The notes under the pieces were generated by a model. That model searched no databases. It was given only the letters and a program-made list of their open reading frames with translations, and was not told the DNA's origin. Shown piece by piece: positions 25,691 to 35,565 of a DNA stretch of 64,000 nucleotides (position 1 is the first letter of the stretch; each line of letters starts with the position of its first letter). The translations under genes were made by a program, and so were the position numbers. The DNA comes from ZLKRG08 sp046094385 (GTDB lineage Bacteria; Actinomycetota; Actinomycetes; Nanopelagicales; Nanopelagicaceae): NCBI GenBank assembly GCA_046094385.1, contig JBJTHJ010000057.1:1-64000 (forward strand), written 5' to 3'.

Positions 25691-26187
25691 GGATTATCCA
25701 GCCACCATTTTGGTAATTTAGCGAGCGCTTCATCTCCCAGTGGATTAACGCCTGGCTCTGTCGATAACGAGTGTGCAATTAAAGAGTGAAGACATTTGAC
25801 GCGCTCTGGCATGCCACCTGCGCTAATCCCATCGATCTCTGGTGTCTTGATTTGCAACTTTGCTGCTAGAGCATTTCTGGCAGCCAAATAATCTTCATGG
25901 GCTGCGCTATAAGCACCCGATAATTCAGGGTCCATTTGCAATCTCTGATTCATCTGGGCCATTAATCCATCGTTCTCCAAAGTGGAGATGGCACCGGTTA
26001 ATTTTGGACAAGTTGCATAAAAGAGGGTTGGAAATGGCGTGCCATCCTTCAATCTAGGTGGAGTTTCGATTACTGCTGGCTTGCCACATGGACAGCGATA
26101 GGAGATGGCATGGACATCCCTGGGTTCACGCTGTAGTTGTTGACCGATACAAGCTAGATCTGCCTCGCTTGGCGAGCGTTCCATCAC
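25681..26187 (-). CDS. DUF501 protein
   Basis: 168 residues. Conserved cysteines are in ISYRCPCGKPAVIET and in YATCPKLT, and a C-terminal HSLIAHSLSTEPGVNPLGDE segment is characteristic of DUF501. The Cys pattern suggests metal binding. The family occurs next to eno and ppx throughout actinobacteria; function is unknown. It overlaps both neighbours: ATG/TGA-type with the DivIC-like gene and 10 bases with ppx. Confidence 0.88.
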   Translation of the reverse strand: MMERSPSEADLACIGQQLQREPRDVHAISYRCPCGKPAVIETPPRLKDGTPFPTLFYATCPKLTGAISTLENDGLMAQMNQRLQMDPELSGAYSAAHEDYLAARNALAAKLQIKTPEIDGISAGGMPERVKCLHSLIAHSLSTEPGVNPLGDEALAKLPKWWLDNPCE

Positions 26188-26603
26188 TTTCCTTTTCCAG
26201 ATTCAGTGATTGTGGCAATCAACCGTGAATACCAAGGAACTCCAGCAGGAACATTGGATGCAACTTGATTGGATTTATCTTCACCTTCCAAAGTGAGGGG
26301 ATTTGTCAGGATATATTGACGTTCACCAGGTAATACAAAGTGTAATCTCGTGCGCGCCTGAGATTTTATGTAATTGGGATCATTCCACAGCTCTAGTTCG
26401 CGACGCGCCTCATCCAATGCCTGCTGGTTGGCCTTGACCTGAGCGTTCAATGAATTAATTTGCGCCCGCTGTGCGAAATATTTCTGAAGTGGCGAACCAA
26501 TTAGCACAATGACCAAGAAAAATAGTGAAGTTACCAGCAGAAAACGTGACGCTCTATCAATGCGCTTTCGGCGATAGCTACTTCTTGCTCGGGACATTTT
26601 CAA
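26184..26603 (-). CDS. Septum formation initiator (DivIC/FtsB-like)
   Basis: 139 residues: a basic cytoplasmic N-terminus, a single membrane helix (about 22-38), a coiled coil (INSLNAQVKANQQALDEARR, about 52-71) and the conserved patch LELWNDPNYIKSQARTRLHFV. This is the DivIC/FtsB family of bitopic divisome proteins that assemble with FtsL and FtsQ. Its place between eno and DUF501 is standard for actinobacteria. With the Glp-GlpR cluster it is the second division locus in the window. Confidence 0.9.
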   Translation of the reverse strand: MKMSRARSSYRRKRIDRASRFLLVTSLFFLVIVLIGSPLQKYFAQRAQINSLNAQVKANQQALDEARRELELWNDPNYIKSQARTRLHFVLPGERQYILTNPLTLEGEDKSNQVASNVPAGVPWYSRLIATITESGKGK

Positions 26604-26619
26604 TCAATTAACTTTTAAG

Positions 26620-27897
26620 TCAATTCTTGAATCTGGGGAAAGCATCACGGCCGGCATAACTGGCACCTTCTGCCAACTCATCCTCGATACGTAGCAACTG
26701 GTTATATTTTGCTACTCGCTCGCTTCGTGCAGGAGCTCCTGTTTTAATTTGACCGCAGTTAGTAGCCACTGCCAAATCTGCAATGGTTACATCCTCGGTC
26801 TCACCAGATCTATGGCTCATCATGTTCCGGTAGCCAGCGCGATGAGCTAGTTCGACTGCATCCAGAGTCTCGGTTAGCGAACCAATCTGATTTACCTTTA
26901 CCAACATCGCATTTGCAGTTCCGGCTGCGATGCCACGAGCTAAACGCTCAGGGTTGGTTACAAATAGATCGTCGCCGACTAACTGCACTTTGCTGCCCAA
27001 CTCCTTGGTGATTGCTGCCCAACCATCCCAATCATCTTCATCCAATGGATCTTCAATTGAGACCAATGGATAGCTAGAAACCAAACTTGAATAATAGGCA
27101 ATCATCTCTGCTGAAGTTAATTGCTTGCCTTCAAAGGCATATTTGCCGTTCTCATGAAACTCAGTAGCAGCCACATCCATCGCTAAAGCAATCTCTTTGC
27201 CAGCTTTGAAACCTGCTAATTCGACCGCCTCTAAAATCAAATCTAACGCTGCGCGATTGCTCTCTAGATTTGGAGCAAAGCCACCTTCATCTCCAATGCT
27301 GGTAGCAAGTCCTCGCTTCTTGAGTACCGACTTAAGTGAATGGTAAATCTCAGCTCCCCAACGAAGCGATTCCTTGAAGGTATCTGCACCAATTGGAGCG
27401 ATCATAAACTCCTGAATATCAACATTGGTATCTGCGTGCGCACCACCATTTAAAATATTCATCATCGGAACTGGAAGCAAATAGGCATTATTGCCACCCA
27501 CATATTTGAATAGCGATAGATCCGCGTGTTCTGCGCTGGCCTTTGCAACCGCCAGGGAAACACCCAAAATCGCATTTGCACCTAATTTGGCTTTATTTTT
27601 TGTGCCATCTAAATCAATCATGGTCTGATCGACCAAGCGTTGGTCTTGAGCATCTAGTCCAACGATCTCAGGTGCAATCACTTCGTTTACATTCTTTATG
27701 GCCTTTTCGACGCCCTTACCTAAATAACGTTTGCCGCCATCGCGAAGTTCGACCGCTTCGAATGCGCCAGTGGAAGCTCCAGATGGAACAGCTGCACGAG
27801 CTGCAGTGCCATCTTCTAGCAAGACTTCAACTTCAACTGTTGGATTTCCACGTGAATCTAAAATTTCGCGTGCACCTAGCGCTTCAATGATTGCCAC
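26620..27897 (-). CDS. eno: Enolase
   Basis: 425 residues of normal length. ALGAREILDSRGNPTVEVEV opens the protein, the substrate loop is SGASTGAFEAVELRDGG, the magnesium ligands are around VSIEDPLDEDDW, and the signature is MLVKVNQIGSLTET then SHRSGETED. It interconverts 2-phosphoglycerate and phosphoenolpyruvate; with ppc nearby, PEP can be routed to oxaloacetate. The start is GTG with GGAG upstream. Confidence 0.98.
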   Translation of the reverse strand: MAIIEALGAREILDSRGNPTVEVEVLLEDGTAARAAVPSGASTGAFEAVELRDGGKRYLGKGVEKAIKNVNEVIAPEIVGLDAQDQRLVDQTMIDLDGTKNKAKLGANAILGVSLAVAKASAEHADLSLFKYVGGNNAYLLPVPMMNILNGGAHADTNVDIQEFMIAPIGADTFKESLRWGAEIYHSLKSVLKKRGLATSIGDEGGFAPNLESNRAALDLILEAVELAGFKAGKEIALAMDVAATEFHENGKYAFEGKQLTSAEMIAYYSSLVSSYPLVSIEDPLDEDDWDGWAAITKELGSKVQLVGDDLFVTNPERLARGIAAGTANAMLVKVNQIGSLTETLDAVELAHRAGYRNMMSHRSGETEDVTIADLAVATNCGQIKTGAPARSERVAKYNQLLRIEDELAEGASYAGRDAFPRFKN

Positions 27898-27958
27898 TTG
27901 ACCACTCCAATTCCAGCTTTAGCTACCCAAAACCTTTAAATGTAAATACTCAGCTAGT

Positions 27959-28603
27959 TTACAAGGCTTCAATTCGTTTGATCTCAGCTGATAACTCGCG
28001 TGCGCGAGTCCTTAGTAAATCCTCTGGCTCAATTCCTAGCTTGATTGCGGCCCCTACCGCCGCTACCAACATATCGCCAATTGCGACCTCTGGTGGAACA
28101 TGATTGTTCATTTCAAGAGTTGGCAAGTTCAATTCTATTCCATTTTTATCGGCACGATAGATTAATTTTGTAAGAAGCGGCAGTGCGGGCTGTGAGAGTG
28201 CGACGCCTTCTGTAGCCGAGGTGCGACCTTTCTCCTCTGCTTTCAACCGTTCCCAATTGGCAAGAAGTTCATCACTGGAATTCACCTTTTCGTCTGCGAA
28301 GACATGTGGATGTCTTCTAATCAATTTCTCTGTGATACCACGAGCGACATCTTCGATGTTGAATGGATCGGTTGTATCTTCCTCTGCGATTCTTGAGTGG
28401 AAATAAACCTGTAGCAAAATATCACCAAGCTCCTCACGCATGGCGTTACGATCATTTTCATCAACCGAATCCACAAATTCGTAGGATTCTTCGAGGAGGT
28501 ACTTGATTAGTGATTGATGAGTCTGCTCACCGTCCCATGGGCAGCCACCTGGAGAGCGCAAACGATCCATTACCTCTACTAAACGAAGTAATTCAGATCT
28601 CAT
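27959..28603 (-). CDS. mazG: Nucleoside triphosphate pyrophosphohydrolase MazG
   Basis: 214 residues. The N-terminal MazG domain shows GGCPWDGEQTHQSLIKYLLEE and the acidic metal-binding EELGDILLQVYFHS (ExxxD). It hydrolyses NTPs, including oxidised or non-canonical nucleotides, to NMP and PPi. The C-terminal part is shorter and more diverged than the second MazG domain of E. coli. It lies between mfd/SurA-like and eno, a common actinobacterial order. Confidence 0.93.
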   Translation of the reverse strand: MRSELLRLVEVMDRLRSPGGCPWDGEQTHQSLIKYLLEESYEFVDSVDENDRNAMREELGDILLQVYFHSRIAEEDTTDPFNIEDVARGITEKLIRRHPHVFADEKVNSSDELLANWERLKAEEKGRTSATEGVALSQPALPLLTKLIYRADKNGIELNLPTLEMNNHVPPEVAIGDMLVAAVGAAIKLGIEPEDLLRTRARELSAEIKRIEAL

Positions 28604-28634
28604 GAGTTAACTTCCTAGAAGATCCGGATTGCGA

Positions 28635-29240
28635 TTAAGGAAGTAATGGTTTGACCGCAGTGCCTGCAGCATCAAAAGCAATTAAGTCCGCAGCTTGAGA
28701 GTCCCAAGTTCCGTACTGGGGATTGATTTTGATGCCGATCTTTCCAGTCAATTCACGGACTAGATTTTGAATGACAGCTCCTACATTCTCCTCAGTTGCC
28801 CCACCAGCTCTAGCAAGTTCGGAGAGCTGCTCAGAGATCAAAATACTTTTGACATAGCTATCAAAATCACTTGGTGCTAGCTGCGCACTTACCAAAGCTT
28901 GAGATAGCTGCTCCATACTGCCTAGTTGCTCAAGGATCTCTCTCTTACGAGTATCCACCATGGCTTTGGTCACTTTAATACTGTTTTCTTCTGCTAATTT
29001 CTGAAAGATTGTTGCAATTACCAAGAATCTAAGTTCTGCACGATTTAATTCTTCACCATAACTTAATTGCATCTCCGAGGTTTGATAATTTCCACGCTCA
29101 GAGAGAATTTCTGATACTCGGCTTTGGACAGTGTTCTGAGAGATCTTAGTGTCGCCAATTTGAGCAGCCACACCTGCATCACATGCCGTGAGCAGAAATA
29201 AACTGGCAATAGCAAATAATCCACCGATCAACTTTTTCAT
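28635..29240 (-). CDS. SurA N-terminal-like lipoprotein
   Basis: 201 residues beginning with a lipoprotein signal peptide whose lipobox is LTAC with C20 as the lipidated residue. The rest is helical and matches the SurA N-terminal (chaperone) region; no PPIase domain follows. It probably chaperones exported proteins at the outer face of the membrane. It sits 27 bases downstream of mfd, the usual actinobacterial position. Confidence 0.85.
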   Translation of the reverse strand: MKKLIGGLFAIASLFLLTACDAGVAAQIGDTKISQNTVQSRVSEILSERGNYQTSEMQLSYGEELNRAELRFLVIATIFQKLAEENSIKVTKAMVDTRKREILEQLGSMEQLSQALVSAQLAPSDFDSYVKSILISEQLSELARAGGATEENVGAVIQNLVRELTGKIGIKINPQYGTWDSQAADLIAFDAAGTAVKPLLP

Positions 29241-29267
29241 TAATACACTCTCTCTTGCTTCTCCTGA

Positions 29268-32200
29268 TTAACTTGAAAGTAGCTCTTGGATCACCATGGT
29301 GGCCCAAGCAATGATGGAATTATCCCTTAACTTACTGGTTTCTCCCAATGGACTCCATTTCTCTACGGGAAGCGCGACCAAAGCCACATTAGTGGAGCTT
29401 TTAAATATGGATCCGGGGAAGATTCGCTGCATTTTCAAAATCTTCGATTCTGGTAATTTCAGTGGAGAGATACGAAGATTCTTTCCTTGGCTAATTATCT
29501 CTCGAATTCCAAAGTTACGCGCAGTTGCCTTTAAGGTTGCCACTTGCAGTAATAATTGCGCTGAATCTGGAAGTTCGCCAAAACGATCGATTAACTCTTC
29601 TTCAATACTCCTTACTTCGCTTGGTTCCTTCACCAGAGCAAGTCGACGATAAAGGTCCAACCGTAATCTCTCGGAATCTACATAGTTATCGGGTAGATGT
29701 GCCGCAACAGGAATCTCTATCTTGCAATCATGGGACTCCTCTACATTATCAATGATTACTTTTTTATAATCAGTTACGGCTTCACCGACCATACGCATAT
29801 ACAAATCAAATCCAACTTCAGCAATGTGACCTGATTGCTCTCCACCCAATAAATTTCCAGCCCCTCTTATCTCCAAGTCCTTTAATGCAACCTGCATACC
29901 TGATCCAAGTTCAGTATTGGTAGCGATGGTATTTAATCTATCGATTGCCACTTCGGTAAGTGGCTTATCTTTGGGATATAAGAAATATGCATATGCTCGA
30001 TCACGGCCTCTACCAACTCGACCACGAATTTGATGCAATTGAGATAACCCGAAATTGTCTGCACGTTCAACGATCAAAGTATTTGCATTCGGTATATCCA
30101 ATCCACTTTCAACTATGGTGGTACAAACCAAGACATCAAACTCGCGACTCCAAAAGGCCAGAATGACATCTTCCAGAGCGCTTTCACTCATCTGTCCATG
30201 TGCAATCCGGATGCGCGCCTCTGGAACTAATTCTTTTAATTTACTGGCGGTGCGATCTATGGACTCCACTCGATTATGGATGTAAAAGACTTGTCCATCT
30301 CTCAATAACTCTCTATGGATTGCAGCAGAAATCTGTTTCTCATCCTGTGGGCCTACATATGTAAGTATCGGATGGCGCTCCTCTGGAGGGGTGGTAATCG
30401 TGGACATCTCCCTGATGCCAGTGATCGCCATCTCCAAGGTTCTTGGGATTGGCGTTGCCGACATCGCTAGAACATCTACGGTAGTACGCAATTTTTTCAA
30501 TTGCTCCTTCTGCTCTACACCAAATCTCTGTTCCTCATCGACAATCACCAAGCCCAGATCCTTGAACCGAACATCACTAGATAACAATCTATGAGTTCCT
30601 ATGACGACATCGATGACACCTTTGGCTAAATCCTCAATAATCTCTTTGGATTCTTTTGCAGTGTTAAATCTAGATAAAGCAGAGACCTGTACCGGAAAAC
30701 TTGCAAATCGTTCTCTAAAGGTCTTTAGATGTTGCTGAACCAGTAGTGTGGTTGGCACCAGAATCGCAACTTGTTTCGCATCCTGTACGGCTTTGAAAGC
30801 TGCACGGACCGCAATCTCGGTCTTGCCATAACCAACGTCTCCACAAATTAAGCGATCCATAGGATAAGGACGTTCCATGTCCTGTTTAACATCCTGGATC
30901 GTCGATAACTGATCTGCAGTTTCTACATATGCAAAGCTATCTTCCAAATCTCTTTGCCATGGTGAATCGGGTGAGAAAGCAAAACCTGGCGCACTCGTTC
31001 GAGCTGCATAAAGTCGGATTAACTCCCCTGCAATCTCTTTTACCGCTCTGCGCGCTCTACTTTTTGCTTTTATCCATTCACTGCCACCGATTCGATGCAC
31101 AGTTGGAGTCTCTCCTCCTATGTATTTACTGATCATGTCTAAAGAGTCAGTAGGAACAAAAATCCGATCACCTGGCTGTCCACGTTTTGCAGCTGCATAT
31201 TCAATGACTAAATATTCACGTGTAATGCCACCGACAGCTCTTTGAACTAGCTCGATAAATCGGCCAATTCCATGCTGTTCATGCACGACAAAATCACCGC
31301 TCTTTAATTGCAAGGGGTCGATAGCTCTTTTCCGCCTCGAAGGTAAGCGCTCACTAATACCACTGGTTGCTCCAGTTAGATCCCTTTCAGTTACAAACAA
31401 AAGTTCGTCAAATTTGAAGCCGTATCTATAATTCGAAGCGGTCAAAATAATTGCCCCGCTAGTTGGTGCCGCGCTCAGTGGAAATTGGATTTGTACCGGC
31501 AAATTGGCATCACGCAAGATTCCAGCGTAACGATCTACCATGCCTCGGCTACTGGCAGAGAAGATGATCCGTTCATTTGAAATCAGCGCACTTTCGAATA
31601 GCTCGATCAATCTCTCGCTATTGCCTCTTAATGGTTCTATCGGTGCTAACTCCAGAAATACATCGCGCTCGGTGCCAAATTGCTTAAAGTCACGATTGGC
31701 GCCCAAGCTCTGGTAAAACGACTCCCAATCTACAAATGTCGAACCTGCCTCAATTGGAACCGCTCCGCCTACCGCTGCATTTGACCAAGCCGCTTCTCTA
31801 AATTCTTCATTGGTTGCAAGCAGATCGTCTGAACGAGAGATCAACCGCTCTTTCTCTATAAAAATCGTCTGATAATTATCAGGCATGGATTCAGAGATCA
31901 ATTGCACCTTATCTACCAATAACGGAATCAGAGATTCCATGCCTTCCGGTTGCATTCCTTCTGCGATTTTTCCCAAAATCTCGCTCTCAATTGCTGCCGA
32001 AAGCTTTGCAGCTTTTTTCTTTATTGACTCATCAATGAGTAGTTCGCGACAAGGCAGAACTCTGATTTTTGTAGCAATTTTGGAGATTGATCTTTGGTCA
32101 GAAACTGAGAAGTAACTCAAGTCCTCAATCTCATCCCCAAAGAAATCGACTCTTATTGGATGTTCTTGATCTGGTGGAAATAGGTCGAGTATCCCTCCTC

Positions 32201-32690
32201 TTACCGCAAATTGTCCGCGCTTTTCCACTAGATCTGTTCTGGAGTAAGAGAATTCCACCAATTTGCTCTGTAGCGCGCTGAGGTCATACTCGCTTCCGAT
32301 CTCTAAGTTAATCGGATTGATGTTAATAACTTGTTGATTGAATTGATGGATGGCTGCCCTGATCGGAGTAACTACTACCCAATTCCGATTCTCATCCTTT
32401 AAGGATCGCAAAGTACTAATTCGCTTTGCAACCGTGTCACTACTTGGACTCAAACGCTCATGTGGCAATGTTTCCCAAGCCGGGAACTCAAGTGTGTCTT
32501 GATGTAATTCCCTTATCTCCTTTGCTAAATCAGATGCCGCATTAGATGAAGCGGTGATCACAAGTACTGGTCGACTCATGGCAATGCGTGCGATTAGAAA
32601 TGCAAATGCGCTCGGAGTGGTGACTAGATCAGATTGTGAATCCAGTGCTTGCTCGATTTGAAGAGAGGTAAGTGGCAGAAGTCCGCGCAT
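29268..32690 (-). CDS. mfd: Transcription-repair coupling factor Mfd
   Basis: 1140 residues. In order: UvrB-homology region; RNA-polymerase-interaction domain (about 460-540, DFVVHEQHGIGRF); RecG-like translocase with Walker A GDVGYGKTE (K623), DEEQRFG Walker B and SATPIPRTLEM; TRG motif; C-terminal UvrA-masking domain. It displaces RNA polymerase stalled at lesions and recruits UvrA. The ATG is preceded by GGAGCAGG. It is divergent from ppc; a 107-base spacer separates the two. Confidence 0.98.
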   Translation of the reverse strand: MRGLLPLTSLQIEQALDSQSDLVTTPSAFAFLIARIAMSRPVLVITASSNAASDLAKEIRELHQDTLEFPAWETLPHERLSPSSDTVAKRISTLRSLKDENRNWVVVTPIRAAIHQFNQQVININPINLEIGSEYDLSALQSKLVEFSYSRTDLVEKRGQFAVRGGILDLFPPDQEHPIRVDFFGDEIEDLSYFSVSDQRSISKIATKIRVLPCRELLIDESIKKKAAKLSAAIESEILGKIAEGMQPEGMESLIPLLVDKVQLISESMPDNYQTIFIEKERLISRSDDLLATNEEFREAAWSNAAVGGAVPIEAGSTFVDWESFYQSLGANRDFKQFGTERDVFLELAPIEPLRGNSERLIELFESALISNERIIFSASSRGMVDRYAGILRDANLPVQIQFPLSAAPTSGAIILTASNYRYGFKFDELLFVTERDLTGATSGISERLPSRRKRAIDPLQLKSGDFVVHEQHGIGRFIELVQRAVGGITREYLVIEYAAAKRGQPGDRIFVPTDSLDMISKYIGGETPTVHRIGGSEWIKAKSRARRAVKEIAGELIRLYAARTSAPGFAFSPDSPWQRDLEDSFAYVETADQLSTIQDVKQDMERPYPMDRLICGDVGYGKTEIAVRAAFKAVQDAKQVAILVPTTLLVQQHLKTFRERFASFPVQVSALSRFNTAKESKEIIEDLAKGVIDVVIGTHRLLSSDVRFKDLGLVIVDEEQRFGVEQKEQLKKLRTTVDVLAMSATPIPRTLEMAITGIREMSTITTPPEERHPILTYVGPQDEKQISAAIHRELLRDGQVFYIHNRVESIDRTASKLKELVPEARIRIAHGQMSESALEDVILAFWSREFDVLVCTTIVESGLDIPNANTLIVERADNFGLSQLHQIRGRVGRGRDRAYAYFLYPKDKPLTEVAIDRLNTIATNTELGSGMQVALKDLEIRGAGNLLGGEQSGHIAEVGFDLYMRMVGEAVTDYKKVIIDNVEESHDCKIEIPVAAHLPDNYVDSERLRLDLYRRLALVKEPSEVRSIEEELIDRFGELPDSAQLLLQVATLKATARNFGIREIISQGKNLRISPLKLPESKILKMQRIFPGSIFKSSTNVALVALPVEKWSPLGETSKLRDNSIIAWATMVIQELLSS

Positions 32691-32706
32691 TGCACCTGCT
32701 CCTTTT

Positions 32707-32776
32707 CGTTAGCTCTAACGCTGTTCAAATACTGGGATAAACGGCTATTAGCCCCAATCCCAAAAAGGGTGGGGCT
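32707..32776. promoter_or_regulatory. Inverted repeats in the mfd-ppc divergent spacer
   Basis: Two elements are visible. CGTTAG-CT-CTAACG at 32707-32720 is a perfect 6-2-6 palindrome 16 bases upstream of mfd. At 32750-32776, AGCCCC...GGGGCT with an inner CCC/GGG pair around AAAAA forms a strong hairpin ending 21 bases before the ppc start. They could be an operator and a leader hairpin, respectively; neither is proven. Confidence 0.45.
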
Positions 32777-32797
32777 TAAATTACGGTTCATATCTTA

Positions 32798-35536
32798 TTG
32801 AGTACCTGCGATGATTTGCTAGTGAGCGCGGAGAGTCAATTACGGCAAATTCAGATGCAAGATGATGCATCACTTCGAAGCGATGTTCGCGCTCTTGGAG
32901 AATTACTAGGTAAATCACTAATCCGACAAGAAGGACAATCTCTCTACGATTTGGTCGAGAAAGTTCGTGCTGCAGTTAGAAGCGGTCAAGGCGAGTCCGA
33001 GTTAGAGAGAGTTGATGTAGACCAAGCAGTCCAGTTGGTACGAGCTTTCAGTACCTATTTCCATCTTGCAAATGTTGCAGAGCAGGTACACAGATCTCGA
33101 GTCTTATCCAAAGAGCGCGAAACCAGCGGTTCTTGGATTGCTCAAGCCGTTGACAAGATCCTTGAGGCGGAAAAATCAGGCCATGAAATCAAAATCGATG
33201 ATCTACGAAGTTGGTTGGCAGATTTCTCGGTCAGGCCAGTTTTTACTGCGCACCCAACCGAAGCATCGCGTAGATCAGTATTAAGTAAGTTGGCACAAAT
33301 CTCTGATCTCTTGGAGATGCCCAATAGTCGGGTGTGGGATGCCAGACTGTCTGAAGCGATTGACTTACTTTGGCAGACTGATGAACTTCGTGTTGAGCGT
33401 CCATTAGTAATAGATGAAGCTGTTAATGCGCTCTATTACTTAGATGATCTATTTCGATTCACAGTGCCTGAGGTTCTAGAGGAGTTTGCCTTAGAAGTTG
33501 CTCGACTGGGAGTATCCATCGATCCTTCCGATAAACCACTTTCATTTGGAACTTGGATCGGTGGTGACCGTGATGGCAACCCAAATGTCACTCCAGATGT
33601 GACTCGCGAAACCATTGTTGTACAAGTTGGACATGCAATTAGAGTTATATCGGAGGCCATCTCAGAGTTACGACAATCTCTGTCAGTATCAACCAGAATC
33701 ATCAAGGTTTCAAAAGCGCTGGAAGATTCAGTAGCAGAAGATTTGGCGAATATCCCAGAATTTGAAGGGCGATACCGCAGATTAAACGCGCGTGAGCCAT
33801 ATCGATTAAAGACCACCGCAATCGTGCATCGCCTTGAATTGACTCGAAAGCGACATGCAGCAGGCGGACCTCATGTCTCTGGACGTGATTATGCAAATAC
33901 CCAAGAGCTTTTGGATGATTTGAATATTATGCGCGAATCTCTGCTTGAAAATCATGGAGAGTTAATCGCTAAAGGGCAATTAGAGAGAGTGATCAGAACT
34001 GTTTCTACCTTTGGCTTGATTCATGCGACCATGGATGTAAGAGAACATTCTCAAGCTCATCATGCGGCGTTGGCAAACTTTGGTATCAACGATAAATATT
34101 TTGAACTAGAACCTGAAGTTCGTTTTGATCTTTTGGTCAATGAACTTGGAAATCCAAATAACCGTGCTCCAAAGAATCTAGACGAACAGAGCGCCAAGGT
34201 TCTTGATACCTTCAAAGCCATCTCGGACTTGATCGAACAATTTGGCCCAGAAGTCATAGAAACTTACATAATTTCAATGACCAAACACCCAGAGGATCTA
34301 GTTGCGGCAACGGTGCTGGCAAAGGAAGCGGGGTTGATTGATCTAACCAATGACATTGCCAAAATTGGTTTTGCACCCTTGTTAGAGACTGTTGCTGAAT
34401 TACGCTCTGCCGATCAGATTCTGGAGCGACTGCTATCTAATCCCACTTATCGTAAATTGGTAAAACTTCGCGGAGATATTCAAGAGGTGATGCTTGGGTA
34501 TTCAGATTCCAATAAAGATGCTGGAATTGCGACAAGTCAGTGGGAAATCCATCAAGCACAACGCCGTTTGCGAGATGTAGCCATCAAATACGGAGTAAAA
34601 CTAAGGCTCTTTCATGGCCGTGGTGGATCGGTTGGCAGAGGAGGCGGACCGACTTACGATGCGCTAATCGCTCTACCTTGGGGATCATTAGATGGCCAGA
34701 TCAAGATGACTGAACAAGGTGAAGTCATCAGCGATAAATATTCAATTCCGATGTTGGCCAAAGAGAATGTTGAACTCACCTTGGCAGCTGCACTAGAGGC
34801 TACTGTCTTAAATCGTGGGCCACGTCAACCAACAGAATTCCTGACTAAATGGAATAGCTGTATGGATCTAATTTCAGAACACGCTTTTGCCAGATATAGA
34901 TCCTTGATTGATCACCCGAACCTACCTGAATATTTCTATGCATCTACTCCAGTAGAACAACTAGGTGATATGTTCTTGGGTTCTAGACCTTCGCGTCGTC
35001 AAAGTGCAACTGCGGGCTTAGATTCTTTGCGTGCAATTCCTTGGGTTTTTGGATGGACTCAGAGCCGCCAGATCGTGCCAGGTTGGTATGGCGTTGGTAG
35101 TGGATTAAAAGCGGCACGCGAAGCTGGTCAAATAGATGTGTTACGACAGATGCTAGATGAGTGGCATTTCTTCAAGACCTTTATTTCAAATGTTGAAATG
35201 ACGATGGCCAAAACCGATTTAGAGATGGCAGAGCGTTATGTAAGATCGCTAGTTCCAGATGAACTTCGCCATTTCTTTGATCAGATCAAGGCAGAGTTTG
35301 AATTGACTAGCCTTGAGATAAATAACTTACGTGGCAATCGAGATTTGCTTGGAGATCAGCCACTGCTTGCGCGAACTTTGCAGATAAGAGATCAATACCT
35401 GGCCCCATTACATATCTTGCAGGTCAATCTACTTCAAAGAGTTCGTGAATCTGGAGATAGTGCTGATCCGTTGCTACGCAGAGCGCTCTTGTTGACCATC
35501 AATGGCGTGGCGTTAGGTTTACGTAATACTGGCTGA
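32798..35536 (+). CDS. ppc: Phosphoenolpyruvate carboxylase
   Basis: 912 residues, full length. The catalytic H152 is in FTAHPTEASRR, a second conserved His (H606) is in FHGRGGSVGRGGGP, GYSDSNKDAG precedes it, and RAIPWVFGWTQSR is present. The protein ends in RNTG. It carboxylates PEP to oxaloacetate, replenishing the TCA cycle, and in acetyl-CoA-activated homologues is inhibited by aspartate. The start is TTG with a weak ribosome binding site, just after a hairpin. Confidence 0.97.
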   Translation: MSTCDDLLVSAESQLRQIQMQDDASLRSDVRALGELLGKSLIRQEGQSLYDLVEKVRAAVRSGQGESELERVDVDQAVQLVRAFSTYFHLANVAEQVHRSRVLSKERETSGSWIAQAVDKILEAEKSGHEIKIDDLRSWLADFSVRPVFTAHPTEASRRSVLSKLAQISDLLEMPNSRVWDARLSEAIDLLWQTDELRVERPLVIDEAVNALYYLDDLFRFTVPEVLEEFALEVARLGVSIDPSDKPLSFGTWIGGDRDGNPNVTPDVTRETIVVQVGHAIRVISEAISELRQSLSVSTRIIKVSKALEDSVAEDLANIPEFEGRYRRLNAREPYRLKTTAIVHRLELTRKRHAAGGPHVSGRDYANTQELLDDLNIMRESLLENHGELIAKGQLERVIRTVSTFGLIHATMDVREHSQAHHAALANFGINDKYFELEPEVRFDLLVNELGNPNNRAPKNLDEQSAKVLDTFKAISDLIEQFGPEVIETYIISMTKHPEDLVAATVLAKEAGLIDLTNDIAKIGFAPLLETVAELRSADQILERLLSNPTYRKLVKLRGDIQEVMLGYSDSNKDAGIATSQWEIHQAQRRLRDVAIKYGVKLRLFHGRGGSVGRGGGPTYDALIALPWGSLDGQIKMTEQGEVISDKYSIPMLAKENVELTLAAALEATVLNRGPRQPTEFLTKWNSCMDLISEHAFARYRSLIDHPNLPEYFYASTPVEQLGDMFLGSRPSRRQSATAGLDSLRAIPWVFGWTQSRQIVPGWYGVGSGLKAAREAGQIDVLRQMLDEWHFFKTFISNVEMTMAKTDLEMAERYVRSLVPDELRHFFDQIKAEFELTSLEINNLRGNRDLLGDQPLLARTLQIRDQYLAPLHILQVNLLQRVRESGDSADPLLRRALLLTINGVALGLRNTG

Positions 35537-35565
35537 TGCGCCTAGATATCGGCAACTACCGTTAA

